Made by a program: the position numbers and the translations under genes. Positions 51,568-60,406 of a DNA stretch of 64,000 nt are shown piece by piece. The notes beneath the pieces were generated by a model. That model was not told where the DNA came from, did not search any database, and was given only the letters and a program-made list of their open reading frames with translations. The stretch comes from Desulfovibrio sp. DV. GTDB lineage: Bacteria > Desulfobacterota > Desulfovibrionia > Desulfovibrionales > Desulfovibrionaceae. Where the stretch lies: contig NZ_MLBG01000008.1 of assembly GCF_001936595.1 (NCBI RefSeq), forward strand, positions 1-64,000, in the 5' to 3' direction. Within the stretch, counting starts at the first letter, position 1. Each line of letters starts with the position of its first letter.

Positions 51568-51723
51568 TTGGACGCATTTTTTTTCTTTGCAATTTCTGCC
51601 TCAATGGTATTGACGTACCTAGGGCACAGAAAGCAAGCCATTTATATTCTTGTCGCACTCCTCCCTGTCGTTATCATGTGGTATGTTTACAACATCAATT
51701 TCTATTTAAATATATCCCTCTAA
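51568..51723 (+). CDS. Small DUF5993-like membrane protein with TTG start
   Basis: A 51-residue protein with two membrane segments (AFFFFAISASMVLTYLG and AIYILVALLPVVIMWYVY). TTG at 51568 is preceded by AAAGGAG eight bases upstream, and it ends 10 bases before dsbB. Small proteins of this size and pattern (M-D-x-L/F ... two helices) accompany DsbB in many bacteria as the DUF5993 family. Likely role is helping DsbB or its disulfide partner. It is easy to miss because of its start codon. Confidence 0.75.
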   Translation: MDAFFFFAISASMVLTYLGHRKQAIYILVALLPVVIMWYVYNINFYLNISL

Positions 51724-51733
51724 GGACTATGAG

Positions 51734-52324
51734 ATGAAAATTTCGAAGTTTATAGTTTTTTGTAACCTTGTCTGGATTACTGTGATAATGTGTGTCTTAC
51801 TAGGATCGCTTTATATCCAATTCTTTATTGGCGAACAGCCGTGCCGTTTGTGTACTTGGCAAAGAATGGCCATGTTTATTATCGTTACATTGCTGCTCAT
51901 GAACATAAAGTTTGGCCAAAGAGCAAGCCACTATGGGCTAATTATAATTTTTTCTCTGTTTGGAGCTTCTGTTTCTGTTCGGCAAATTCTTTCCTATATA
52001 ATGCCTGGAAACCCAGGATTCGGCCCTGTTGTGTTTGGAGTCCACACGTATACTTGGGCATTCCTTGTGTTTATGAGCTGTATCCTAGCTTCAAGCTTGA
52101 CGCTTGTTATGGGTGCTCAAAAAAATCAGGAGGAAACAATAGTTTTATCTCGATACAAAAAAGGATTTTTTGGTCTAGCGGTGGGGGCATGTCTTTGTTT
52201 TTCGGTAGCTACATTGTTCCAATGCGGATTGAAAGTGTGTCCAGCTGCTACCGAATTTAATGTTACTGCGCAAAAAGTGTTGAGTGCAGAAGAAGCCTGC
52301 TGCCCAGCCGATAAAAATAAATAA
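51734..52324 (+). CDS. dsbB: DsbB-family disulfide bond protein
   Basis: Inner-membrane quinone-coupled thiol oxidase-like protein, 196 residues and four helices. The first redox pair is QPCRLCTWQRMAMF (C-x2-C in the DsbB signature). The second loop CxxC pair of E. coli DsbB is not seen between helices 3 and 4. C-terminal cysteines are ...LFQCGLKVCPA and EACCPADKNK, so the reoxidised partner pair is shifted to the tail. It may work with the tandem rhodanese behind it. Confidence 0.85.
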   Translation: MKISKFIVFCNLVWITVIMCVLLGSLYIQFFIGEQPCRLCTWQRMAMFIIVTLLLMNIKFGQRASHYGLIIIFSLFGASVSVRQILSYIMPGNPGFGPVVFGVHTYTWAFLVFMSCILASSLTLVMGAQKNQEETIVLSRYKKGFFGLAVGACLCFSVATLFQCGLKVCPAATEFNVTAQKVLSAEEACCPADKNK

Positions 52325-52360
52325 CCTTGTAACAACGGAACGACTAACACGGAGTACATT

Positions 52361-53101
52361 GTGACTATTAAGCGCCATATTGTTTTGGCTATATTTTTTT
52401 TACTTGGTCTAAGCAGTCTCGCATTAGCAGACGTTCAACATTGCGATACGGAAACAATGAAGTCTGTCATTTCCGAGAATGCTAACAATAAAAACTTCGT
52501 AGTAATTGACGTAAGTCCAACAGTGTCTTACGAAAGCAGTCATCTTGAAGGAGCCATTTCATTGCCGGCAGAAAGCCAAAACTTTGAAGAAAACATACAA
52601 AAGCTCGACAAAAACAAAAGTTATCTCGTGTATTGCCATAAAATGAAATGGACTCCAAAGGCCATCGAGGTCATGAAAAGAAATGGTTTTGAAAACCTCT
52701 TTGCTTCGGCAGAAGGAAAAGAGGGTTGGATGAAGGCTGGCAATAGTGTAGTCACTCAGACAGCGAATCAATTAGATACAAAGTCAATGAAGAAATTCAT
52801 TGCGGAAAACAAAGCAAATGACAACTTTGTCATTCTCGATGTAAGCCCCGCGCCGGCTTTTGCGCAACGCCACATCGACGGGGCAATAAACATGCCTGCA
52901 AATCATCCTGATTTTGAAAAGAACATCCAGATGATGGATAAGAATAAGACCTACTTGGTCTATTGTTTTGCAGGACGGTGGACTCCACAAGCAATAACTT
53001 TTATGAAGAGTAATGGCTTTAAAAACGTGATCGCCTCATCAGAAGGTCTTTCTGGGTGGGAACAAGCCGGCAATAATGTTGTCTTAGGTGATGCCAAATA
53101 A
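52361..53101 (+). CDS. Exported tandem-rhodanese protein
   Basis: A 246-residue protein with signal peptide (about 1-23, ending LALA) and two rhodanese domains (about 25-125 and 130-240). Active-site segments are LVYCHKMKWTPKA in the first and LVYCFAGRWTPQA in the second; both keep the cysteine. The two halves are alike in sequence (DVSPTVSYESSHLEGAISLPA and DVSPAPAFAQRHIDGAINMPA), a recent internal duplication. GTG at 52361 follows GGAG by six bases. It is the third gene of the DUF5993/dsbB operon. Likely a periplasmic sulfur carrier. Confidence 0.87.
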   Translation: MTIKRHIVLAIFFLLGLSSLALADVQHCDTETMKSVISENANNKNFVVIDVSPTVSYESSHLEGAISLPAESQNFEENIQKLDKNKSYLVYCHKMKWTPKAIEVMKRNGFENLFASAEGKEGWMKAGNSVVTQTANQLDTKSMKKFIAENKANDNFVILDVSPAPAFAQRHIDGAINMPANHPDFEKNIQMMDKNKTYLVYCFAGRWTPQAITFMKSNGFKNVIASSEGLSGWEQAGNNVVLGDAK

Positions 53102-53158
53102 GATATTCGGCCTGTATGGGATCAAAGGCGTACACTTTGCAAAAAATCAGCCCTGGGG

Positions 53159-53191
53159 CCAGCGAGAGGAGCTAACACCTCTTCCGCTGGT
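53159..53191 (+). terminator. Hairpin between rhodanese and hypothetical gene
   Basis: CCAGCG-AGAGG and CCTCT-TC-CGCTGG pair around AGCTAACA. No T-tract follows, so it may be an attenuator or processing site rather than a terminator. Confidence 0.4.
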
Positions 53192-53266
53192 CTCAAACAT
53201 ACAGTCTGCCGTTGACCCCGGGCATTGGTCAGCGTACATACTTAAACAGGGCCAAGGAGTTTTTAA

Positions 53267-53770
53267 ATGAAAAAATACCTATTGCTTTTAACTGTACTAA
53301 TTTTTCTTTTTAGCACGTCATACTCTGTTAGCGCCGAATCACTCCCTGATGGATTTGGCGATCTAAAGTTTGGAAATCCAGTTCCGGAAGAATTGATCGG
53401 CAAAGATAAAGCAAAAATAGCCAATCACAACAAGAACTACTCGATACGAACAGACCGTCGTGACAATTTTTTTGGAATAGATGTAAAATGGATTGATTAT
53501 TCTTTTGTAAATGACGTATTTTATGAGGCTAGTTTTGAAACGGATGCAATGAGCATAGACCAGTATAAGAATTTAGTCGCTCAAGTCTCAGCGCGATACG
53601 GACCGCCTCTTTTGTCCGGAAGTCTTATCCAGGGTGAAATCATCGATCTCTGGCAACATGACGGAAAAAGCTTACGGTTTCACACCGCGAGTGTTTCAAA
53701 CAACATGACAATCGTTGTCGAAATTAGCCAAATAACTAATGACATGAAGTGCTCATGTATCCAGCCATGA
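53267..53770 (+). CDS. Exported protein of unknown function
   Basis: A 167-residue protein with a clear signal peptide (MKKYLLLLTVLIFLFSTSYSVSA). The mature part begins ESLPDGFGDLKFGNPVPEELIGK, a pattern of exported proteins that repeat the F-G-x-L-x-F-G phrase, and ends with a CSC pair. AT-rich, consistent with its neighbours. It lies in the same direction as the rhodanese operon but is separated by 166 bases. Function unknown. Confidence 0.6.
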   Translation: MKKYLLLLTVLIFLFSTSYSVSAESLPDGFGDLKFGNPVPEELIGKDKAKIANHNKNYSIRTDRRDNFFGIDVKWIDYSFVNDVFYEASFETDAMSIDQYKNLVAQVSARYGPPLLSGSLIQGEIIDLWQHDGKSLRFHTASVSNNMTIVVEISQITNDMKCSCIQP

Positions 53771-54295
53771 TTGGCGGCCAGTAAAAATATCCTGCCATCA
53801 TAAAAGATCGTTTCTATTCCATCATATTTTTAAATAAAACGTTTAATTTCAAGGCTTATGACTTGGCATTTTTTCAGCTAGCAGTTGTATTTTTCCAAGT
53901 ATAGTTCTTGTCCGTGAGTTTCACAACGATTCCTCCTGAAGTAGAATGGCAGAGATAACTCTCGTAAACGCCATGCACAGCCTTCGCGTTTAAATCTAGA
54001 CTTTCAGTTCGCTTGAAAACGCACCAGCCAAATCTGGTGGGTGGATCATTCTCGCTGTTAGCGCGAGCTGATTTGCGTTGAAAGTATACACAGATCAATT
54101 TTGAGCTGTCATAATGGTCACTATCTATACAGTTCAGCGAACATCACCGTGGCTCATTCTCCCGCAATAGACTGCATTCCTGGACTTAAACTGCTATGGC
54201 ACGGATGCTGCTAAATTTGTGTAGGCTCTGGGCGCTCGCCTCTCCACAACCAAGCGACTCCGGTTGCGGCCGGATATCCAAAGGAAGGTTTTATC
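53771..54295. other. Intergenic stretch with a weak ORF
   Basis: A 74-codon frame at 53874-54098 on the minus strand (ending NYTWKNTTAS) has no clear ribosome site or domain and is not annotated as a gene, though it could be a small remnant. The end before 54296 holds the promoter region of the ZraP-like gene, with GGAAGG upstream of its ATG. Confidence 0.4.
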
Positions 54296-54784
54296 ATGCG
54301 CGTTAAGACGTTTCATATTGCACTGACTGCTTTGGCTGTTCTGGCTATGACTTCTTCCCTGGCCCTGGCTCGCCCCGGCGGCGGACCTGGCGCGGGGCAG
54401 GGCGGCTGCTCCAACATGGGGGGCGGCATGTCTCAGCTAACCCCTGAAAAGCAGGCAACCTTTCAAAAGCTTCGTGACGCATTTGTTGCCAAGACAGCGC
54501 AACTGCGGGCCGAGCTTGGCGTGAAAATGGCGGAACTCAACGCTTTGTCTGTGCCCCAAAATCCCGATCAGGCGAAGATAGACGCCCTGTCCAAGCAGAT
54601 CGGCGATTTGCAGGGCAAGCTGTTGTCCGAGCGAACTCAGTTTCGTATCCAGGTGACAAAGGATGTCGGCCCTGGGATGGGAAGGGGAATGCGCAGCGGC
54701 ATGGGCGGTGGTATGGGAAGCGGCATGGGAAGCGGCATGGGTAGCGGCATGATGGCAGGCTACCAGGGCGGTGGCCGTCAGTAG
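54296..54784 (+). CDS. ZraP/Spy-like periplasmic heavy-metal resistance protein
   Basis: A 162-residue protein. Signal peptide MRVKTFHIALTALAVLAMTSSLALA is followed by a helical LTPEKQATFQKLRDAFVAKTAQLRAEL hook typical of ZraP/CpxP/Spy proteins, then a methionine- and glycine-rich tail with GMGSGMGSGMGSGM. Methionine runs of that kind bind Cu(I) or Ag(I). A role in periplasmic metal buffering and as a chaperone is likely. It has its own ribosome site and promoter region. Confidence 0.8.
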   Translation: MRVKTFHIALTALAVLAMTSSLALARPGGGPGAGQGGCSNMGGGMSQLTPEKQATFQKLRDAFVAKTAQLRAELGVKMAELNALSVPQNPDQAKIDALSKQIGDLQGKLLSERTQFRIQVTKDVGPGMGRGMRSGMGGGMGSGMGSGMGSGMMAGYQGGGRQ

Positions 54785-54855
54785 CCACACAAAGACACTC
54801 CCTGAGCCGGCGGTCCCTGCTGCCGGCTCAGGGTCAATCAAATACCCATCCAGCT

Positions 54856-55116
54856 ATGTGTGCGACCTACAGAATCTTTTTCATGGGCGGTTGGCAAACG
54901 CTTGGGGTGATCCTTGTTGGGCTTGCAGCCGCCGTGATCCTGGTCCGAATGTTTCATCCTCCCAAGCGGTTTGTTTTTCGCCGTGGAGCTGCCGCCGACC
55001 GAGACGACGCGTTACGCATCCTGCGCCTGCGCCTCGCCGAAGGTGCAATAACCCCTGATGAATTCGAGCGACTGCGAAGAGCCGTTGATCCCCTGGAAAG
55101 CGACGGGAACGGATAG
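54856..55116 (+). CDS. SHOCT-domain membrane protein
   Basis: An 86-residue protein: one membrane segment (LGVILVGLAAAVILVRMF) and a C-terminal SHOCT domain (LRILRLRLAEGAITPDEFERLRRAV). SHOCT domains are short protein-interaction modules often attached to envelope-stress proteins. It lies 72 bases after the ZraP-like gene, probably in the same operon. The likely start is MCATYRIFFMGG or the later methionine at residue 10. Confidence 0.8.
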   Translation: MCATYRIFFMGGWQTLGVILVGLAAAVILVRMFHPPKRFVFRRGAAADRDDALRILRLRLAEGAITPDEFERLRRAVDPLESDGNG

Positions 55117-55502
55117 GCCGTTGGGCTAATCGTTCGTTAAGGGCCTGGGCGGTCCCTCCCAGACACACCTCCCTCATCCGCCTCCATTTTGCTGGCCCCC
55201 AACCGATCATCCCACCCCTTGCCCTAGTGAAGACTTCTCTCCCCCGACATTCTCAAGGAAACCAGGGAGGACGAGGCGGAAAGCCCAAGATATCGGAGAT
55301 TGGCTTCCGTCCTAAGGCCTGCTTACGGCCAGGGTGCCGCCCCACTCATTGCGCGGCGATGCCCACGCCCCGGTAGCCCAAACGATGGGGAATCCCTGGG
55401 TGGTAAAAAGCCTCCTCCCACCACGCTCGTCAAACTCTGACAAAGGGTCTTTAATGCTGCACACTGGGAGGAATTGGTTCTAGCCGGATTCCTGTCGCTT
55501 CG
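55117..55502. other. Intergenic stretch, nothing recognised
   Basis: GC-rich, with low-scoring short inverted pairs. No gene, complete tRNA or repeat family is recognised. It separates the SHOCT gene from the convergent LysR gene. Confidence 0.4.
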
Positions 55503-56483
55503 TTACCCACCTGCCCTGCAGCAGTCGGTGCTCTTCCCCGTTATACACTCTTTCGCAGCGAGTGAATCCAGGCAGGCGGGAGGCGAGGCAACTGCCCCGC
55601 CCATGAGTTCCCGGCGCATCAGATCCATGAAGGCGGCCAGCGGCGGGGAGAGCCATTTGTCCTTGTGGTGCAGCATGAGCACCGCCGTCTCCAGGATCGG
55701 CCCGGCCCAGGGCAGCAGGGCCAGGCGACCGGCGGTCAGGTCGTCCCGCACGGCCAGGGCCGGCAGGATGCTCACCCCCAGCCCGCCGGCCAGACAGCCC
55801 CGCAGGGCTGCGGCGCTGGAAAATTCCAGGCTGGCCGCCGGGCGCACCCCGGCTTCGGCCAGCAAGTGTTCAAATGATTTGCGCGTGGCGCAATCCGCCG
55901 TGGAGAGTGCCAACGTTTCGCCGGCCAGATCTTCCACATTGCAGGGGCCGCCGTGCGCCAGCCGATGCCCAGGCCCGGCCACCAGCACCAGGGGTTCCAC
56001 GCCCAGGGCCTCCACCACCAGATCCCCGGCCCGGACACTGTCGGCCATAAGGAAGGCCAAGTCCGTCACGCCTTGGCGCAGATCCTTCTCCAGCCCGTCC
56101 AAGGTGCAGGAGATAAAGCGCAGCTGCAGATGCGGAAACTGTTCCCGATACCCGCGAATCAGCCCGCCCATGCGCCAGGCGCAGAGCGACTCCGGCACCC
56201 GGATGCTCAACGCCCCGCGCGCCTCAGAGGCCCCGGCCACCCAGGCCCGAGCCTCGTCTTCCAGGTCCAGCAGCTTGATCGCGAATTGCTGCAGCCGCTC
56301 CCCTGCCTCGGTGAGGGCTACGCGCCGGCCCAGGCGGTCAAACAGGCGGACCTGCAATTCTTCCTCCAGGGCGGCGATGCGTGCCGAGACCGTGGACTGC
56401 GCCGCGTGCACCTCCTGCCCTGCCCGGTGAAAGCTCAAATGCCGCGCCACGGCCACGAAGGTTCGCACATCACGCAGTTCCAT
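55503..56483 (-). CDS. LysR-family transcriptional regulator
   Basis: A 326-residue regulator. The helix-turn-helix VRTFVAVARHLSFHRAGQEVHAAQSTVSARIAALEEEL is at residues 5-42, then the substrate-binding domain (LSIRVPESLCAWRMGGLIRGYREQFPHLQL). GGGAGG precedes the ATG at 56483. It is divergent from the C_GCAxxG_C_C gene at 56641, the likely target. Part of its 5' end is copied at 57150-57180 in the degenerate duplicate. Confidence 0.92.
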   Translation of the reverse strand: MELRDVRTFVAVARHLSFHRAGQEVHAAQSTVSARIAALEEELQVRLFDRLGRRVALTEAGERLQQFAIKLLDLEDEARAWVAGASEARGALSIRVPESLCAWRMGGLIRGYREQFPHLQLRFISCTLDGLEKDLRQGVTDLAFLMADSVRAGDLVVEALGVEPLVLVAGPGHRLAHGGPCNVEDLAGETLALSTADCATRKSFEHLLAEAGVRPAASLEFSSAAALRGCLAGGLGVSILPALAVRDDLTAGRLALLPWAGPILETAVLMLHHKDKWLSPPLAAFMDLMRRELMGGAVASPPACLDSLAAKECITGKSTDCCRAGG

Positions 56484-56640
56484 CCGGCCTCCCGTATGCG
56501 AGCAGTGTGTTCGGAAATTTCGATCGACCCTTTCGGATATATTCGTTGGAACCGATCGTCGGGCTGGTCTAAACAAAAAAACAGATCAATTCAACTCGCC
56601 GGACGGGCCGGAACCAACCCGCCCGGCACAAGCACGGAGC

Positions 56641-57144
56641 ATGGACATGGAAAGACAAGACGTTGAACTGCGAGCTGAAGCTTTGTTTTGCAGCGGGCTG
56701 AACTGTGCGGAATCGGTGCTGGCGGCGGTGCTGGCCGGTCAGGGACTCGAGCCAGAAGGTGTCACGCGTTTGGGGACGGCCTTTGGCGCGGGCGTTGGCC
56801 GCAGCAAGGCCGAGGTGTGCGGCGCGCTCTCGGGTGGACTCATCGCCCTGGGCTATCTGCAGGGCCGCAGCAACGGGGACGAACGCTGGGACAACGTGGC
56901 CGCCCTGGCCGCCGGGGTGCGTCGTCGGTTTGAAGCCGAATTCGGCTGCACGACCTGCGCCGCCGTGCTGGCGACTCTCGGCACTCAGGAAGACATGGAC
57001 AAGTGCATCCAGCTTTCAGCCAAAACTGCCGGCTATTTCCACGATGCCCTGCGCAATCCCCAGGCGGTGGAGACTGCGGCTCCCTGCGGCTGTTCAGGAC
57101 GGCAAAGCACGCCCGCCAGCACCGGTGGATGCTGCTGTGGGTAA
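56641..57144 (+). CDS. C_GCAxxG_C_C family redox protein
   Basis: A 167-residue protein of the C_GCAxxG_C_C class (related to Desulfovibrio DVU_1555-type). Conserved residues are LFCSGLNCAESVL at the N-terminus, VCGALSGGLIALGYLQG in the core (the GCAxxG pattern appears here as CGALSGG), and TTCAAVL and DKCIQLSAKTAGYF. The tail CGCSGRQS and GGCCCG may hold an extra cluster or metal. Family members are thought to take part in thiol/redox chemistry. Divergent from a LysR gene. Confidence 0.85.
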   Translation: MDMERQDVELRAEALFCSGLNCAESVLAAVLAGQGLEPEGVTRLGTAFGAGVGRSKAEVCGALSGGLIALGYLQGRSNGDERWDNVAALAAGVRRRFEAEFGCTTCAAVLATLGTQEDMDKCIQLSAKTAGYFHDALRNPQAVETAAPCGCSGRQSTPASTGGCCCG

Positions 57145-57146
57145 GG

Positions 57147-57505
57147 GTTCGCATATTACGATGTTCTATCCGGCCTCCCGTATGTGAGCAGTGCGTTCGA
57201 AAGTCTCGATCAACACTTCAGGCATATTCGCTAAAACAGATCAATTCAATTCGCCGGACGGGCCGAAATCAACCCGTCCGGCACAAGCAAGAAGCATGCA
57301 CATGGAAAGACAGGACATTGAACAGCAAGCCGAGGACTTGTTTTGCAGCGGGCTGAACTGTGTGGAATCGGTGCTCGGGGTGGTGCTTGCCGGCCAGGGA
57401 CTGGAACGAAGGTGTCACGCGGTTGGGCACGGCCTTTGGCGCGGACGTTGGCCGCAGCAAGACATAGTTGTGCGGCGCGCTCTCGGGTGGACTCATCGCC
57501 CTGGG
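57147..57505 (+). pseudogene. Degenerate duplicate of the lysR/C_GCAxxG_C_C promoter and gene 5' part
   Basis: Aligns with 56461-56845 including the lysR start region, the intergenic part and the first 60 or so codons of the neighbouring gene (MHMERQDIEQQAEDLFCSGLNCVESVLG). The lysR start codon is lost. A two-base deletion near 57406 breaks the frame and a TAG follows near 57465. The copy stops near ATCGCCCTGGG. It is a tandem direct duplicate in decay. Confidence 0.8.
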
Positions 57506-58025
57506 TGAACACGGGGCTTAGGCAGGAAACCAGCCGCCTCATGAAATCGGTCAACTTGTGATTGGCATTTCGTGACTTGCGGCGTAGCGCCAGAGAGGCT
57601 CTGGCCCGTTCCCGGCGCTGCACCGGCCAATCCACTCCCAAAATCGGCAATATGACCTAGAATCCACTTAACTTCACAAAACTTGTAGCGGAATGGCCAG
57701 GGACAGCGCAAAAGATGCGAATACCCTCGGCCAACACCTCTTTTACGCCAGGAAAACGACTTCCTGGGATGTTCATGAAATATCCGGGCTAGGACTTACC
57801 GGTTTTTTCGGCACAAAGATTCCTGCAAGTCCGGCTCCAGGAAAACCGGTGCCGCCTCACGGAGTGTTGCATAAAGGGTTGACCGAATTTTGAAACAGAA
57901 TTAGACTTTTGATACGTTTTTGAAACGCAAAAAACCAGGGCAGATGGCTCTAGTGCAAAAACGACCGTTTTTGAGGCAACGCCGTCAGGACTCCACGCCC
58001 AGGCTCTCGTCATTGAGGTGAAGAA
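57506..58025. other. Intergenic stretch, nothing recognised
   Basis: Composition falls gradually into the AT-rich right-hand segment. TTTTGAAAC-type words occur at 57888 and 57919 (TTTTTGAAAC also at 60210). Short open frames have no domains. Confidence 0.4.
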
Positions 58026-58298
58026 GTGAACAAATATATACGCTCTGCGACAAGAAGCATTAACACGTCACTCCCCGTTGAAATATCTGATGTGCAATTT
58101 GAAAAAATATTAATATCTGGCGAAAGTGATGACAAATGGGCTTGTCATGTAAAGATTTTTCTTCAAGAATCCCCCGTGGAGCTTATTCATAACCTCGTCT
58201 TATCTGGGGCAACTGACTTCAGGACTCTTGAAAGCCTTTATCTTCACTATGCAAGTTCTTCACACGCGAGGAGTTGGGTTCATGAAATGGCAAAATAG
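58026..58298 (+). CDS. Small protein preceding the AbiEii-like gene
   Basis: A 90-residue protein beginning at a GTG with GAGG seven bases upstream. MNKYIRSATRSINTSLPVEISDVQFEKILISGESDDKW is followed by a helical ending. Its stop lies 17 bases inside the next gene, so they are translated together. AbiE systems pair a nucleotidyltransferase toxin with an AbiEi regulator of about 200-290 residues; this protein is much shorter and not recognisably AbiEi. It may be the antitoxin of the pair. Confidence 0.55.
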   Translation: MNKYIRSATRSINTSLPVEISDVQFEKILISGESDDKWACHVKIFLQESPVELIHNLVLSGATDFRTLESLYLHYASSSHARSWVHEMAK

Positions 58299-58993
58299 TT
58301 CCATAAATTCTTGGAAAGACTTATTACTCTCTGCGATTCCAGCATTAAACGAATTGCCTAAAGAACTAGAATGGGAGTTAGGTGGCGGAACAGCGTTGAT
58401 GTTGTCAATTAACCACAGACTAAGCAAAGATGTTGATATTTTTTTTGAAAATGCAAGAGCACTCAAGCTTCTAGCTCCAAGCACAAACGAACGAACTAGG
58501 CGTATTTGCGATGAGTGGCAACAGCCAGGGCATTATATTAAATTAGTAAAATACGACAAAGGCGAAATTGATTTTTTAGTAAGCAGAACATTCGAAGACA
58601 GCCCGGTAAAACTATATAATTTCTCCCACAACGGCATTGTGCAAGTCATAAGAATTGAAACACCAAAGGAAATTTTGTCTAAGAAAATTTTTTCACCGCG
58701 CCTCTCAATTTACTATTAGAGATATCTTTGATGTCGCAGCTGTTGTAGAGAGGGATGAACTAGTCTTAAATCACCTGAGCCCTGATGTCATTGAAAAATT
58801 ACCGTTGGCAATTGATAGAATCAGAACGCTACAGAATGAGTACAAAAGCAATATTGAAAATTATGTTATACCAATTGAAGTATCAAAAAGTGTGTTAAGC
58901 GAAGCTCCGGACATGGCGATTGAGAATTTGTCAAAAGAACTCGAAAGATCGGAGAGAGAGAAGAAGCAATTGAACAATGACTTAGGACTTTAG
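58282..58993 (+). pseudogene. AbiEii-type nucleotidyltransferase toxin, frame shifted at a T6 run
   Basis: Starts MKWQNSSINSWKDLLLSAIPALNEL (58282, GGAG eight bases upstream). It shows WELGGGTALMLSINHRLSKDVDIFF, the nucleotidyltransferase motif of AbiEii/DUF1814 toxins, which inactivate tRNA by adding nucleotides. The frame stops at 58719; the true continuation is in the next frame, from HRASQFTIRDIFDVAAVVERDELV to 58993. Removing one of six Ts at 58688-58693 rejoins KKIF-HRASQF. Total length would be about 237 residues. The shift may be error or inactivation. Confidence 0.75.
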
Positions 58994-59055
58994 AATCGAC
59001 AATTTCCTTTCTCTTGAAAAGAATTAACGCACATAAAACGGATAGAGCAGAGTAA

Positions 59056-59601
59056 ATGATACTTGGATACGCAAGAATTAGCACTGACAAACAAGATCTT
59101 AGTTCCCAGATAGTACGTTTAAAACAAGCTGGGGCTGAGCGTATCTACCAGGATGTCATGAGTGGAAAACGCTTTGACCGACCGGGATTAACCGAAATGA
59201 TGGATTTTGCGCGAGAGGGGGACACCCTCTGTGTGGTACGCCTTGATCGCTTGGGGCGCTCCATGCGGGAACTCCTGGAGATAATGGACCGCCTTAAGGC
59301 CCTCAAGGTGGGTTTCAAATCCCTGGAGGAACAGCTCGACACCACTTCGGCAGCTGGTTCCTTGGTCTTTCATGTTTTTGCCGCATTGGCCGACTTTGAG
59401 CGCGGCCTTATAGCCGAGCGAACTCGTGATGGCTTGGCCGTGGCCAGAGCCAATGGTAATATGCCTGGTAGGCCCAAGATCGACGACGCCAAGATCAAAC
59501 TTGCTCAACGCCTCCTGGCTGAAGGCCATTCCAAAGCCGCAGCGGCCCGGGCCGCAGGCATCAGCCGAGCCACCTTCCTTCGTCGTCTCGCGCAGCTCTA
59601 G
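59056..59601 (+). CDS. Serine recombinase/resolvase (Tn3-type)
   Basis: A 181-residue small serine recombinase. Catalytic S9 is in GYARISTDKQDL, and LRRLGRS-type VVRLDRLGRSMREL follows. The AALADFERGLIAERTRDGL helix and the C-terminal HTH (KAAAARAAGISRATFLRRL) complete the family. It may resolve cointegrates or invert DNA for a nearby transposon. No transposase is seen beside it. A weak ribosome site precedes the ATG. The segment after it is non-coding. Confidence 0.92.
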   Translation: MILGYARISTDKQDLSSQIVRLKQAGAERIYQDVMSGKRFDRPGLTEMMDFAREGDTLCVVRLDRLGRSMRELLEIMDRLKALKVGFKSLEEQLDTTSAAGSLVFHVFAALADFERGLIAERTRDGLAVARANGNMPGRPKIDDAKIKLAQRLLAEGHSKAAAARAAGISRATFLRRLAQL

Positions 59602-60406
59602 AATCCCACGTCCAAAACGGCCTGTGCTTGTAGTTCTCCCCTTTCTGCGGAGATGGGGCCTCTTTCTTGTGTGGAATACTGCTGATAGAGCATCAGGACC
59701 CAATGAACTGGAGCCGGACTTGGCTAAGGCCATGATTTTCCACTAGGCCGAGGGGAATTGATGGCCACGTTCATTCGTTGCCCGAATTTACCCTTTACAA
59801 CCGGTCTTTTTACACACAGATTTACTCATGGGTTTTACAAGGGAAAAAAACGGCAGGCCATATTTGTCTGGCGGCTGTCCACCTTTCGTCGCCTCTTGCC
59901 GAGCCGTGATACGGTATAGGCCTGAGTGTATATACCGTGTGTCATTGACCGCCCTAATGGAGCCAGCGAGCAGATCACGGAATGGCTCCATAGCCTGATC
60001 ACCAAATGGCTCCATTAGCTGAGCACCCAGTGGACTATAGGGGCGGTCGCCGACATCTTGGGAGAAACTCCGCAAGGCCTCCGGCAGAGAATCATACGTG
60101 GTGGTCTCCCTGGTCCATTGGAACGACAGGGAGAAAGGTTGTTTTTCACTCAGGACGATGTAATTCGTTTAGGCGTGGCTCTTCAACGAGCACAGATGGG
60201 TTTGCCAAATTTTTGAAACATTTTTGGCTAGTCGTGCTAAAGAAGCAACTAAAAGCCTGAATGCTCATTTTAGAATGCAATGTTTGCATTTTTTCACAAC
60301 AAATGTTGCATCCATAAGCAGAACTTAGATAAGTAAATTCAGAAGACACACAGCAAAAACACTGAGTACAGTAAGACAAATCACGCTGAGAATGCAAATT
60401 AATGTT
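59602..60406. other. Large intergenic stretch after the recombinase
   Basis: About 800 bases, GC-rich at first and then AT-rich from about 60180. It contains a short repeat AATGGCTCCAT (59983 and 60007) and no recognised gene. It may be the relic of a transposon associated with the serine recombinase, but no transposase sequence is detected. Confidence 0.4.

Noticed and set aside
54700-54760. Tandem DNA repeat of regulatory type
   Set aside because: It encodes the Gly-Met-rich tail of the ZraP-like protein, so it is coding low-complexity sequence.
59788-60075. 95-codon minus-strand frame with a repeated MEPFGDQ/MEPFRD phrase
   Set aside because: No ribosome site or recognised domain; the phrase comes from the short DNA repeat AATGGCTCCAT.
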